Origin: Bacteroidota bacterium
GTDB lineage: Bacteria > Bacteroidota > Ignavibacteria > Ignavibacteriales > Melioribacteraceae
Direction: 5' to 3'
NCBI GenBank assembly: GCA_023397505.1
Contig: JAEWUC010000002.1
Coordinates: 186,001-250,000, forward strand
DNA length: 64,000 nt
Shown: positions 1 through 7,896 of the stretch, one piece after another
Position numbering within the stretch: the first letter of the stretch is position 1
Layout: each line of letters begins with the position of its first letter
Notes under the pieces: model-generated
The model's database searches: none
What the model saw: only the letters and a program-made list of their open reading frames with translations
What the model was told of the DNA's origin: nothing
Position numbers and translations under genes: made by a program

Positions 1-270
1 CCGCCGGAGTCAACTACATACATCGATTCATTGGTGAAAAAAAATACTTCAACATTCCTTGGTTATAAAGTGCCCCTAGTTGTACCAGATACGGCAACAG
101 CTAAAATTGTAATTAAGAATTATCCCAAACCGGGATTGTTTTTAATACTTGCATTTGTAGCCGGTTTTTCGGAAAGATGGCTGCTCGGTACAATCGATAA
201 CATAGTAGGTGCCAAACTAAAGAAAACAGACGCGGCAAAACCAAAACCCGAGACGGAACAGAAAGCATAA
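1..270 (+). CDS. C-terminal part of a small membrane-associated protein (5' end outside window)
   Basis: The reading frame is open from the first base to the TAA at 268-270, so the gene very probably starts before the window; a TTG at 31 is the first possible start inside it. The visible 89 residues include one hydrophobic stretch (GLFLILAFVAGFSERWLLG) followed by a Lys/Pro/Glu-rich hydrophilic tail, consistent with one membrane segment and a soluble C-terminus. I do not recognise the family. It lies 66 bp upstream of another small gene on the same strand. Confidence 0.5.
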   Translation, partial: PPESTTYIDSLVKKNTSTFLGYKVPLVVPDTATAKIVIKNYPKPGLFLILAFVAGFSERWLLGTIDNIVGAKLKKTDAAKPKPETEQKA

Positions 271-335
271 CCGTTTAACGCATATTAGAACATTTTAGAA
301 TCGTTATTAAAGTGGAATAAAAATGGAGAAATAAT

Positions 336-623
336 ATGGCTAAAACTTATATAGAAATACGCGATTGTGTTAGGGCAAAAGTTAGAAATTTTCGATCCAT
401 CGGGTCTGAAGTTTCTGATACTGAAGTTGGAGAGTTGACTATGATGGAACTACATCTTACTCAAGATTCACACATGCCTGGTATTCCGCCTGCTGATTTC
501 CTGGCGCAAAGTATTAGGGAGTGTGTCGACATATACGTTGATCTTTCCGGCGATAAGCTAGTTGATAACCCCGAATGGACGGTTGACAAAGTAGCAAAAT
601 TCATTTTCGGTCAAATACAATAA
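336..623 (+). CDS. hypothetical protein, 95 aa
   Basis: Unrecognised acidic protein of 95 residues beginning MAKTYIEIRDCVRAKVRNFR. The ATG is preceded by a purine-rich stretch (ATGGAGAAATAAT) that could serve as ribosome binding site. There is no signal peptide and no membrane segment, so it is probably cytoplasmic. It follows the partial membrane protein and precedes an exported protein after 11 bp, which suggests one short transcript. Codon use looks normal for the window and the predicted product is ordered, which supports a real gene, but no function can be assigned. Confidence 0.55.
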   Translation: MAKTYIEIRDCVRAKVRNFRSIGSEVSDTEVGELTMMELHLTQDSHMPGIPPADFLAQSIRECVDIYVDLSGDKLVDNPEWTVDKVAKFIFGQIQ

Positions 624-634
624 ATGAGGATACC

Positions 635-1657
635 ATGAAAAAAATTATTTTGTTCTTTTTATGGCTTGTTGTAACTACCGGAGAGACATCCTCTCAGAAA
701 ATTTCTTATTTGGCAAAGAATCAAATAAATTCCGGTAAAATTGTTTATCAGGAAGATTTTGACGATAGTGTTTCATTTGATAAGAAATATGAATATTACA
801 ATAAATCGAAAATCATACTTAAAAATGAAACAAGAGATATAACCTTAAAAATTATTCGCGAAGTAAGTAAGAATAAGGAATCAAGGCAGGTTTTTATCAA
901 ATTCATAGATCCAATTTTGATGGATATGGCTGATGATGATTTTTCTTTAATTGTTAATGATGAAGTGATTTCAAAAAGCGATACCGGTTCCTATGCTGGC
1001 AAGAATGTTCTTAGGTTTGATTTGAAACCTGCATTTAATATTGATGAACCGCAGAAACTTGATATCAAATGGAATCGTTCTTTTTATAACGGCAGTTTTT
1101 CTTTGTCTGCCGACGGCTACTTTTCGACAAAACCGGATTCGGGTATGTTAAACAGTATCCAATTTAAAACAGATTATTCATTCAAATGGACGGATATAAG
1201 TGATTTTAACTATGTAGGTTTAACAGGACAACTAAGAACAGAACACCCGCAGAATTTTAGCCAGACAAATATTGCAGGCAGTATTATTGTCAGCTCTACT
1301 TTACCGTTTATGGGTAAACTTGCAAACGTTTTGTTTAAGCCAAGTAATAAAATAGTTGTGGATTTCCTTATTCAACCCGCCGTTGATTTTGTTTTGAATA
1401 CAGCTGTTAAAGATTCATCATTCATACGCGGAGCTATACATTGCGGCTGGGATATTCCATTGCTCAAGGATCAGTATATTTATTTTTATGGAGTTGCATA
1501 TTTTCAAAGCGGGTTCCGTCCAAGATCGTATATAGAAATGACTTTTGAGCAAGATATTTCCAATTCAGTAGCCGCAATTGTTAAGTGGGTAAATGGCGAA
1601 CTACCACCTCTTTTTATTAGGGAGTCTGATTTTAGAATTGGACTACGGTTTAAATAG
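635..1657 (+). CDS. exported hypothetical protein, 340 aa
   Basis: The N-terminus MKKIILFFLWLVVTTGETSSQ reads as a Sec signal peptide with cleavage expected near residues 18-21. The mature part is rich in alternating polar and hydrophobic segments with many aromatic residues and ends in RIGLRFK, a pattern compatible with an outer-membrane or periplasmic beta-rich protein. I recognise no domain. The start lies 11 bp after the preceding stop, so the three first genes may form an operon. Directly downstream begins a series of short palindromes (from 1672) that may end the transcript or belong to a separate repeat family. Confidence 0.6.
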   Translation: MKKIILFFLWLVVTTGETSSQKISYLAKNQINSGKIVYQEDFDDSVSFDKKYEYYNKSKIILKNETRDITLKIIREVSKNKESRQVFIKFIDPILMDMADDDFSLIVNDEVISKSDTGSYAGKNVLRFDLKPAFNIDEPQKLDIKWNRSFYNGSFSLSADGYFSTKPDSGMLNSIQFKTDYSFKWTDISDFNYVGLTGQLRTEHPQNFSQTNIAGSIIVSSTLPFMGKLANVLFKPSNKIVVDFLIQPAVDFVLNTAVKDSSFIRGAIHCGWDIPLLKDQYIYFYGVAYFQSGFRPRSYIEMTFEQDISNSVAAIVKWVNGELPPLFIRESDFRIGLRFK

Positions 1658-1671
1658 ATTGTAGAATACAT

Positions 1672-1771
1672 AACTTCACCATTCATGGCGGAGTTAAGGG
1701 GACGTACAAAAAACTGAATACCTTTAGGCAAAAAGATGATATATAACTTCGCCGCTAATGGCGGGGAAATT
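1672..1771. repeat. two hairpin repeats upstream of the 157-aa gene
   Basis: 1672-1695 has arms AACTTCACCAT and ATGGCGGAGTT around a 2-nt loop; the two non-Watson-Crick positions can form G-U type pairs. 1745-1771 is a looser relative (AACTTCGCC ... GGCGGGGAAATT). Between them, 1720-1730 has the ACCTTTAGGCA motif that recurs at 2766 and 3029. These belong to the same family as the array at 2643-3135, so the repeats lie on both sides of the gene at 1792-2265. Confidence 0.7.
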
Positions 1772-1791
1772 CCAACAAACATGGAGGAACA

Positions 1792-2265
1792 ATGGCTAAT
1801 CAAAATCTTGTTTCTGCCGTTATAAGTCCGGAATTAAAAACATCAATAATGGCGAAACTTAACGAAGTTAAAAACGATCTCGATTTTGTTATTACTCTGC
1901 TGCCCGAAGAAAAAAACGATTACTTGAAAGTCGGTAATGTTATGCCGTTTCTCGATAAAGCATATAACGCAGCTTCAACACATCCTGAAATTCTGCCTTC
2001 TATTTTTGATAAGGCCGAATATGCTAAAGATTACCAGTTGACAAAGGATATTGTACCTATACTTAATCTCGTAAGCGAAATTAAAACATCGCTTGAAGAT
2101 ACATTATACGCGGTAGGCAGTGATACAATGTCGGAATCGCTTGAAGTTTATTCAGCCGTTCAGCAGAATAAAGACAAAGTACCGGGTATGGAAGTGATAG
2201 CCGCAGAACTAAAGGAATTTTTTAAAAGAAGTAAGAGAAAAACGCCGGCTGAGGCACACAGCTAG
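1792..2265 (+). CDS. small helical hypothetical protein, 157 aa, nested in hairpin repeats
   Basis: The ATG is well placed behind GGAGG (CATGGAGGAACAATGG). The product is predominantly helical with a basic tail (FKRSKRKTPAEAHS), no signal peptide and no membrane segment. The central part (LPSIFDKAEYAKDYQLTKDI, then a VGSDTMSESLEVY-like helix) resembles a family of uncharacterised roughly 150-200 aa proteins I recall from Bacteroidota and Chlorobiota genomes; no function is known to me. It is flanked on both sides by the same hairpin family, so gene and repeats may travel or function together, which is inference. A strong hairpin follows the stop codon immediately. Confidence 0.65.
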   Translation: MANQNLVSAVISPELKTSIMAKLNEVKNDLDFVITLLPEEKNDYLKVGNVMPFLDKAYNAASTHPEILPSIFDKAEYAKDYQLTKDIVPILNLVSEIKTSLEDTLYAVGSDTMSESLEVYSAVQQNKDKVPGMEVIAAELKEFFKRSKRKTPAEAHS

Positions 2266-2266
2266 C

Positions 2267-2343
2267 ACCATGGATGCGTTCCGCGTATCCAATCAACCCA
2301 TGTCCGGGGCGCCCTGCCCCGGATGTTATTAGTAATCCATGGT
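2267..2343. other. nested hairpin directly after the 157-aa gene
   Basis: Outer arms ACCATGGA (2267-2274) and TCCATGGT (2336-2343) enclose an inner GC-rich stem TCCGGGGC (2303-2310) / GCCCCGGA (2316-2323) with a 5-nt loop. It begins two bases after the stop codon. There is no T-run behind it, so it is not a classical intrinsic terminator; it could protect the mRNA 3' end or be a structured RNA element. Confidence 0.6.
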
Positions 2344-2765
2344 TTGATACGTAGGTTAATGCACCTATTTAACGGAAAATTTCACCTTTTCGGTTAAATA
2401 ATACACCAAAAACGTGTAAATTCTCACCCCAATCGGTTAAAAGGGTAACAGGTAACGGCGGAAAACTTAACCTCTGCAGGTTGAATTGAACACCGCAAGG
2501 TAAAGATTTATGCATTAATTGTGAAACGCCGCACCATAACGGCGGAAACTTTCACCCCATGTGGATAAACCTTGCACATAGACGAGTGTAAATATCCGCA
2601 TCAACGGTGGAATAGTTTTAGCATGAAAGCGCATCTTGTGATGAATAACGAGGTTCTGGAAGGGTGGTAGCTATCTAACTCCATCATTCATGATGGAATT
2701 GGTAGAGTAGAATATATAACTTCGCCATTCATGGCGAAGTTAGAAGCACTTAGAACAAACAAAAT

Positions 2766-2818
2766 GCCTTTAGGCAAAGGATGATTGGGCTATCCAAAGG
2801 ATTCCTATGGAAAAGCCC
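2766..2818. repeat. CCTTTAGG-type repeat, copy 1
   Basis: Begins with the 10-bp palindrome GCCTTTAGGC, continues AAAGGATGATTG and ends with a stem-like GGGCT ... AGCCC segment containing AAGGATTCCTAT. It shares most positions with the copy at 3029-3085, and its first part also appears at 1720-1738. It lies between two hairpins of the array. Confidence 0.7.
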
Positions 2819-3028
2819 AGTGATATGCGAAAATGATCGGCGAACCTCGTCATAAATGACGAGGTTCTGAAAGGGTGATAGAATGAGCTGAAGGCCTGTG
2901 TTGTGGTACGCATCGTACATCGTCATGAGTGGCGAGGTTCTGGTAGGGCAGATGACATGCAGTCTGTGAGATATACTCCAACCTCATCATTCATGATGAG
3001 GTTGGCGGTGAGCAAGAGTATACCGCAC

Positions 3029-3085
3029 GCCTTTAGGCAAGAGGATGATTGTTGAGCTATCAGAAGGATTCCTATAGAAAAGCCC
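3029..3085. repeat. CCTTTAGG-type repeat, copy 2
   Basis: Same order of elements as copy 1: GCCTTTAGGC, then AGAGGATGATTG, then GAGCTAT ... AAGGATTCCTAT ... AGCCC. The outer stem is weaker than in copy 1, while CTAT/ATAG pairing is possible inside. It follows the hairpin at 2980-3003, as copy 1 follows the hairpin at 2718-2741. Confidence 0.7.
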
Positions 3086-3249
3086 GAATGTCTGCTGTGT
3101 ACCTCGCCGCTTTCTTCATCCTAAATGACGAGATAGAAAATTCTCAACTCTACGCTCTAAATTCTGTATTCATTTTCTTAAATTGCAAGCAACAATTCGG
3201 GGCTATTATTGATGACCTATTCCATTAACTCAAGTGCTGAATCTTGCCT

Positions 3250-6200
3250 ATGAAAAACTACTTTGATAATTATATCCATTCCATTTCCAAAAAATTTTCC
3301 TACGAAGAAACAAGCGAGATGGGTTACCGTGCTGATTTTGAAATCTTGCTAAGGGAAATTTTTGAGAAGATTAACGTAAAAAGAATTGATAACGATCCAA
3401 GAGGCAAGGACGGCAATAGACCCGATTTTGTTATTCATAAACACAACATTCCCATTTTATACATTGAAACAAAGACTGTTGGAACTGACCTAGGAAAAAT
3501 TGAAAAGTCCGAACAGTTAGCGAGATATTATGGTTATGATAATTTGGTGTTAACGGATTATGTGGAATTTCGTTTCTACCGTTTTGGCGTTAAGTATGGT
3601 GAGCCGATTAAAATCGCCGCTTGCGATATAAAATATAAAACACTTGAACCTCTGCCTGATAATTTCAGTAATCTTTCAAAAACATTAATAGATTTTACAC
3701 AATCGCATAAAGAACCTATCCGTTCTGCATTGCACCTTGCAAAGATTATGGGTGGTAAAGCCCAACGAATAAGAGATAATATTAAACAGTTTGTTTCTGT
3801 TGAATCTGAAAAGAATACAGATATAATGCGCATTTATGATGCAATTAAAAAGCAATTGGTTCACGATCTTTCTCTTGAATCTTTTGCGGACATGTATGCA
3901 CAAACACTTGTTTATGGACTTTTTGTTGCGCGTTACCACGATGATACGCAGGAAAATTTTAACCGAAGAGAAGCAATCGAACGTATTCCAAAATCAAATC
4001 CTCTGCTTAGGCATTTCTTCGATCATATTATGGGTTCGGATTTTGATAAACGCCTTGAACCGATTGTAAATGAATTGTGCGAAGTATTCTCTCATGCAAA
4101 TGTTCAAGAGTTAATGAAACAGTATTTTAAAGACGATCTTTGGGGAGAAACAAAAGAAGGACCCGACCCTGTAATACATTTTTACGAAGACTTTTTGAAA
4201 GAGTACGACCCCGAATTAAGAAAGAAACTCGGCGCGTTTTATACACCTACACCCGTTGTTAGGTTTATCGTACGTTCGGTTGATTATATTCTTGAAAAAG
4301 AATTTGGTTTGGTAAACGGTTTAGCCGATACTTCAAAATTGGAAAATGGAATTCACCGCGTTCAAATTCTCGACCCTGCCGTAGGAACTGGCACTTTTAT
4401 TAGCGCAGCTATAAGAATAATTTATCAAAGAATATTGAACGACGGGCAAAAAGGACGATGGCCTGCCTATGTTCATAACGATTTGCTGCCGCGGCTTCAC
4501 GGTTTCGAATTAATGATGGCGCCTTATACTATTGCTCATCTAAAACTTGGTATGGCATTTAAGCAAACCGGGTTCTGGAAATTCTATAATAGGTTGGGTA
4601 TCTATTTAACTAATTCTCTTGAAGAAAGCGAAATACGCGATGATCTTTTTGGCGGATTTGGATTTGCTGAAAGTATTTCGGAGGAATCAAAACAAGCATC
4701 TAAAATTAAAAATAGAACTCCAATTATGGTTGTTATCGGCAACCCGCCGTACAGCGTTAGTTCTTCTAATAAGAGTAAATGGATTTTGGATTTAATAAAG
4801 GATTACAAGAAAAATTTAAACGAACAAAACATTCAACCATTATCGGATGATTATATAAAGTTTATACGTTTTGCAGAACATTTTATTGAGAAAAATAAAA
4901 GCGGCATTGTGGCGATGATTACTAATAACTCATTTATAGATGGAATTACTCACCGCCAGATGAGAAAGCACTTACTCGAAACATTTGACGATATATATAT
5001 TCTTGATCTTCACGGTAGCTCCAAAAAAAAGGAATTAGCGCCGGATGGAAGTAAGGATGAAAATGTTTTTGATATTCAACAAGGTGTTGCAATTTCTATT
5101 ATGGTTAGAAAAAATGAAAAGAAAGAAAAACTTGGCGTTGTAAGATTCGCCGAGTTATATGGAATAAGGGAAAGTAAATTTATAAACCTTAATAAGGTGC
5201 AAATAAACTCAATTGATTGGAAATTATTAGATATAATAGAGCCGAATTACTTCTTTACAATGAAAGACTTTGTTGCAAATGACGAGTATAGATCAGGATT
5301 TAAGATTAGTGATATATTTGTTTTATCAGGTACAGGTGTAAAAACAAATAGAGATAATCTTTTAGTAGATTTTACAATAGAAAACTTACTTGCAAAAATT
5401 GACATATTGAAAAACAAGGAAAGTAACATTGAGATCAATAGTTTATTGAGATTGAAAGAAGGAAAGTATTGGAATACAGCAAGAGAGAAAGAAAAACTTT
5501 TAACAAATAAAGAAAAAAACTATAAAGAATATGGATATCTGTATAGGCCATTTGATGATAGATGGATTTACTATCAACCTAATTTAATTGAAATTGGAAG
5601 AGGTGGTGCAAATAAAAAAATAATGAGTAGTATGTTTAATGAGAACCTATGTCTTATATCAACTCGCCAATTAAGTACCTATGATTTTCAACATATTTTT
5701 GTAACCCGCTTAATTAGTGATATGTGTTCAATATCTCTTCAAACAAAAGAAACCTCATATGCTTTCCCACTTTACATTTATTCTGAAGATGGAGACAAGC
5801 ACACAAATTTCAATCAATCAATTGTTGAAGAGATAGACAAAGTTATTGGTAAAACAGAACCCGAAGAAATACTTGATTACATATATGCTGTTTTACACTC
5901 GCCAAGCTACAGAGAAAAGTACAAAGAATTTTTAAAGATAGATTTTCCGCGTGTGCCGTACCCAAAGGACAAAAAGACGTTCAAAGAGTTAGTTCAGCTC
6001 GGTACTGAATTACGTTTACTTCATTTAATGGAATCGCCAAAACTCAACAAACTAATTACAACATACCCCATATCCGGCAGCGATGAGGTTGAAAAACCGG
6101 TTTATAAAGACGGTAATGTTTATATAAATAAAGAGCAATACTTTGGCAAAGTACCGGAAACCGCATGGAATTTTTATATTGGCGGTTACCAGCCGGCGCA

Positions 6201-6336
6201 AAAATGGTTAAAAGACCGCAGAGGAAGACAGCTTACAAATGATGATATTGTGCATTACCAGAAAATTATTGTCGCTTTAACGGAAACCGACCGATTGATG
6301 AGGGAAATAGATAAGATTGTAAAAAAACTAATTTGA
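3250..6336 (+). CDS. type ISP/IIG-like restriction-modification enzyme (nuclease-methyltransferase fusion)
   Basis: Single-chain enzyme of 1028 residues that should both cut and N6-adenine-methylate DNA. The N-terminus carries a PD-(D/E)XK-type signature (PDF at ~58-60, ETK at ~73-75). A helical region follows, then the methyltransferase core: LGAFYTP near 330, SAM-binding DPAVGTGTF at ~375 and catalytic NPPY at ~498. The C-terminal ~200 residues (VPYPKD ... FYIGGYQPAQKWLKDRRGR) match the type ISP target-recognition domain. No helicase motifs lie between nuclease and methylase, unlike classical type ISP enzymes. ATG 3250 is chosen over an in-frame TTG at 3244. No separate specificity or restriction subunit adjoins it. 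A palindrome follows the stop directly, then a DUF559 gene. Confidence 0.88.
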   Translation: MKNYFDNYIHSISKKFSYEETSEMGYRADFEILLREIFEKINVKRIDNDPRGKDGNRPDFVIHKHNIPILYIETKTVGTDLGKIEKSEQLARYYGYDNLVLTDYVEFRFYRFGVKYGEPIKIAACDIKYKTLEPLPDNFSNLSKTLIDFTQSHKEPIRSALHLAKIMGGKAQRIRDNIKQFVSVESEKNTDIMRIYDAIKKQLVHDLSLESFADMYAQTLVYGLFVARYHDDTQENFNRREAIERIPKSNPLLRHFFDHIMGSDFDKRLEPIVNELCEVFSHANVQELMKQYFKDDLWGETKEGPDPVIHFYEDFLKEYDPELRKKLGAFYTPTPVVRFIVRSVDYILEKEFGLVNGLADTSKLENGIHRVQILDPAVGTGTFISAAIRIIYQRILNDGQKGRWPAYVHNDLLPRLHGFELMMAPYTIAHLKLGMAFKQTGFWKFYNRLGIYLTNSLEESEIRDDLFGGFGFAESISEESKQASKIKNRTPIMVVIGNPPYSVSSSNKSKWILDLIKDYKKNLNEQNIQPLSDDYIKFIRFAEHFIEKNKSGIVAMITNNSFIDGITHRQMRKHLLETFDDIYILDLHGSSKKKELAPDGSKDENVFDIQQGVAISIMVRKNEKKEKLGVVRFAELYGIRESKFINLNKVQINSIDWKLLDIIEPNYFFTMKDFVANDEYRSGFKISDIFVLSGTGVKTNRDNLLVDFTIENLLAKIDILKNKESNIEINSLLRLKEGKYWNTAREKEKLLTNKEKNYKEYGYLYRPFDDRWIYYQPNLIEIGRGGANKKIMSSMFNENLCLISTRQLSTYDFQHIFVTRLISDMCSISLQTKETSYAFPLYIYSEDGDKHTNFNQSIVEEIDKVIGKTEPEEILDYIYAVLHSPSYREKYKEFLKIDFPRVPYPKDKKTFKELVQLGTELRLLHLMESPKLNKLITTYPISGSDEVEKPVYKDGNVYINKEQYFGKVPETAWNFYIGGYQPAQKWLKDRRGRQLTNDDIVHYQKIIVALTETDRLMREIDKIVKKLI

Positions 6337-6337
6337 A

Positions 6338-6384
6338 CCCCACCCGCTCCCTCCCCTTATGCTAAGGGGAGGGCAAGGGAGGGG
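6338..6384. repeat. GC-rich palindrome preceding DUF559 gene 1
   Basis: A core stem CTCCCCTTA / TAAGGGGAG around TGC is enclosed by outer C-rich and G-rich arms (CCCCACCCGCTCCC / AGGGAGGGG). It fills the gap between the restriction gene and the DUF559 gene and is much more GC-rich than its surroundings. A different palindrome of the same kind precedes the second DUF559 gene. Confidence 0.75.
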
Positions 6385-6392
6385 ATAGAAAA

Positions 6393-6761
6393 ATGTCACA
6401 GCATTTTAATATAAAGCAAATGAAGCAACGCAGACGTGAACTGCGCGCAAACATGACTTACTGTGAAAAGATTGTCTGGATGTACCTTCGTAAAAAACAA
6501 ATGCATGTAAGATTTCTCCGCCAGTACTCGGTTGATAATTATGTAATAGATTTTTACTGTCCCAAATTAAAATTAGCAGTTGAGGTTGACGGCGAAATAC
6601 ACGATTTACCTGAACAAAAGGAACATGATATTATCCGGCAGAAATATTTGGAACAGTACGGTATTACATTCATCCGTATCAAAAATGAAGAACTGTTTGA
6701 CAATCCGAATAAAGCTTTTGGAAGGATAGAGGCGGAGATAAATAAGTTCATAAAAAAATAA
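6393..6761 (+). CDS. DUF559 family nuclease-like protein (Vsr-related fold)
   Basis: 122 residues matching the DUF559 family, which belongs to the PD-(D/E)XK/very-short-patch-repair-like nuclease group. Visible family features are LRANMTYCEKIVWMYLR near residues 17-35, RQYSVDNYVIDFYCPKLKLA near 50-70, AVEVDGEIHD near 70-80, and IRIKNEELF close to the end. The acidic residues of VIDFYC and EVDG would form the catalytic centre, but activity is unproven for the family. It lies downstream of the restriction enzyme and is separated from it by a GC-rich palindrome, so it may be an independent insertion rather than part of the R-M system. Confidence 0.85.
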   Translation: MSQHFNIKQMKQRRRELRANMTYCEKIVWMYLRKKQMHVRFLRQYSVDNYVIDFYCPKLKLAVEVDGEIHDLPEQKEHDIIRQKYLEQYGITFIRIKNEELFDNPNKAFGRIEAEINKFIKK

Positions 6762-6769
6762 TTATATAA

Positions 6770-7438
6770 ATGAACCAGAACGAAGTAGCAATAATATCAT
6801 ATTTAACTTTGAGAAGAATGATAGGAATTCTCGGAATTGCATTGCCGATTGTACTTGTAATAGGCGGCTTCATCCATGATGAGATTGCAATACAACCTTC
6901 TATAAGCGGGTATTACTACACAAACATGCGCGACTTTTTTATAGGAATACTTTGTGTTGTTTCAATATTTTTAATCTCGTACAAAGGATACGAAAAAGTA
7001 GATGACCAGGTTGGCAATCTTAGCGGGTTATTCGCGCTTGGTATGGTTTTATTTCCAACTGAAATGTGCAACGGGTTCAATTCAAAAGTCGGCATATTTA
7101 TGTTGGACGATGATACATCGGGATATATTCATTTAACGTTTGGATTTCTATTCTTTTTAACACTTTCATATAACTCAATATTTCTATTTACAAAACGCCA
7201 GCCCGGTCATTTCAGCGCGTCAAAGCGCAGAAGAAATTTTATTTACCGCTTGAGCGGTATAGTGATGATTATTGCGACACTTATTATAACTATTTACACT
7301 CTATTCTTAAGGAACACTTTATTTGATAAAATATATCCGGTGTTGATTTTCGAATCCGTTGCGCTATTAGCTTTTGGTGTTTCGTGGCTTGTTAAAGGAA
7401 ATACTTTCTTCAAAGATCAGAAGAATCACAAAGGTTAA
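6770..7438 (+). CDS. polytopic membrane protein of unknown function, 222 aa
   Basis: About six hydrophobic segments are visible, starting with IGILGIALPIVLVIGGFIH (residues ~17-36) and ending with VLIFESVALLAFGVSWLV. Segment 2 is preceded by a loop with IQPSISGYYYTNMRDFF, which recurs in a family of uncharacterised inner-membrane proteins of Bacteroidota and relatives as far as I remember. It starts 8 bp after the DUF559 gene, so it may be cotranscribed. It ends just before the second palindrome/DUF559 unit. No substrate or function can be inferred. Confidence 0.65.
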   Translation: MNQNEVAIISYLTLRRMIGILGIALPIVLVIGGFIHDEIAIQPSISGYYYTNMRDFFIGILCVVSIFLISYKGYEKVDDQVGNLSGLFALGMVLFPTEMCNGFNSKVGIFMLDDDTSGYIHLTFGFLFFLTLSYNSIFLFTKRQPGHFSASKRRRNFIYRLSGIVMIIATLIITIYTLFLRNTLFDKIYPVLIFESVALLAFGVSWLVKGNTFFKDQKNHKG

Positions 7439-7441
7439 TTA

Positions 7442-7499
7442 ACACACCCCTGTCGCTTTGCTCCTTCCCCTCTCGAGAGGGGAAATGAAGGGGTGTGTG
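7442..7499. repeat. GC-rich nested palindrome preceding DUF559 gene 2
   Basis: A perfect 20-bp palindrome TTCCCCTCTCGAGAGGGGAA (7465-7484) is nested inside outer arms ACACACCCC (7442-7450) and GGGGTGTGT (7490-7498). It is analogous to, but not the same sequence as, the palindrome before the first DUF559 gene. Confidence 0.8.
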
Positions 7500-7539
7500 A
7501 GGAATAATTAAGAGAAGAAAAATAATTTCATATAACCCG

Positions 7540-7896
7540 GTGCTAAAAGAAAAAGCAAGAGAACTACGCAATCATTCAACCGTTACTGAAATAATGCTTT
7601 GGAGATTTCTCAAAGGCAAACAAATTCTTGGTTATGATTTTCATCGACAAAAACCTATTGATAAATATATAGTTGATTTTTTTTGTAATGAATTAAATTT
7701 GGCAATCGAGATTGACGGTGTTAGTCATTTTGGGAATGAAAAATATGATAAACAGCGACAAGATAGGTTGGAAGGACTTGGTATCAAATTCTTACGTTTT
7801 GATGATGATGAAGTTTTTCATAACATTAACAAAGTGATTGTGTTAATTGAAAAATGGATAAAAGCTAATACTGCAAATCGGGCTTTAGAATTATAA
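7540..7896 (+). CDS. DUF559 family nuclease-like protein, start codon atypical
   Basis: Second DUF559 protein, 118 residues from GTG 7540: ELRNHSTVTEIMLWRFLKGK, then FHRQKPIDKYIVDFFCNELN, IEIDGVSHF and FLRFDDDEVF, the usual order of family motifs. The frame continues upstream with in-frame KRRKIISYNP, which resembles the N-terminus common in this family; there the expected ATG is replaced by ATT at 7507. Thus either ATT, or the internal GTG, serves as start, or the gene has lost its start. It shares only moderate similarity with the neighbouring DUF559 protein, so the two are not a recent tandem duplication. Confidence 0.75.
   Translation: MLKEKARELRNHSTVTEIMLWRFLKGKQILGYDFHRQKPIDKYIVDFFCNELNLAIEIDGVSHFGNEKYDKQRQDRLEGLGIKFLRFDDDEVFHNINKVIVLIEKWIKANTANRALEL

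Larger units (their letters stand above)
2643..3135. repeat. array of 24-nt hairpins with covarying arms
   Basis: Well-formed members are 2677-2700 (AACTCCATCAT / ATGATGGAATT), 2718-2741 (AACTTCGCCAT / ATGGCGAAGTT), 2843-2866 (AACCTCGTCAT / ATGACGAGGTT) and 2980-3003 (AACCTCATCAT / ATGATGAGGTT), each with a 2-nt loop. Degenerate or half copies occur near 2646, 2918-2939 and 3102-3130. Arm sequences differ between copies but pairing is retained. Several 3' arms are followed by TCTGGAAGGG- or TCTGAAAGGG-like sequence. Spacing is irregular and arms are not identical, so this is not a CRISPR. Confidence 0.8.
2344..3249. other. gene-poor region, about 900 bp, rich in short palindromes
   Basis: No convincing protein-coding frame is present. 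The first part (2344-2640) contains looser stem-like segments such as AACCTCTGCAGGTT (2469-2482) and GCCGCACCATAACGGC, which could be decayed relatives of the hairpins further on. The second part holds the well-formed hairpin array and two copies of a longer motif, listed separately. The last ~110 bp before the restriction gene look like ordinary AT-rich spacer. Confidence 0.6.

Noticed and set aside
2643..3135. Possible CRISPR array
   Set aside because: Repeat arms are not identical, copies vary in sequence with preserved pairing, and spacing is irregular; no cas genes are near.
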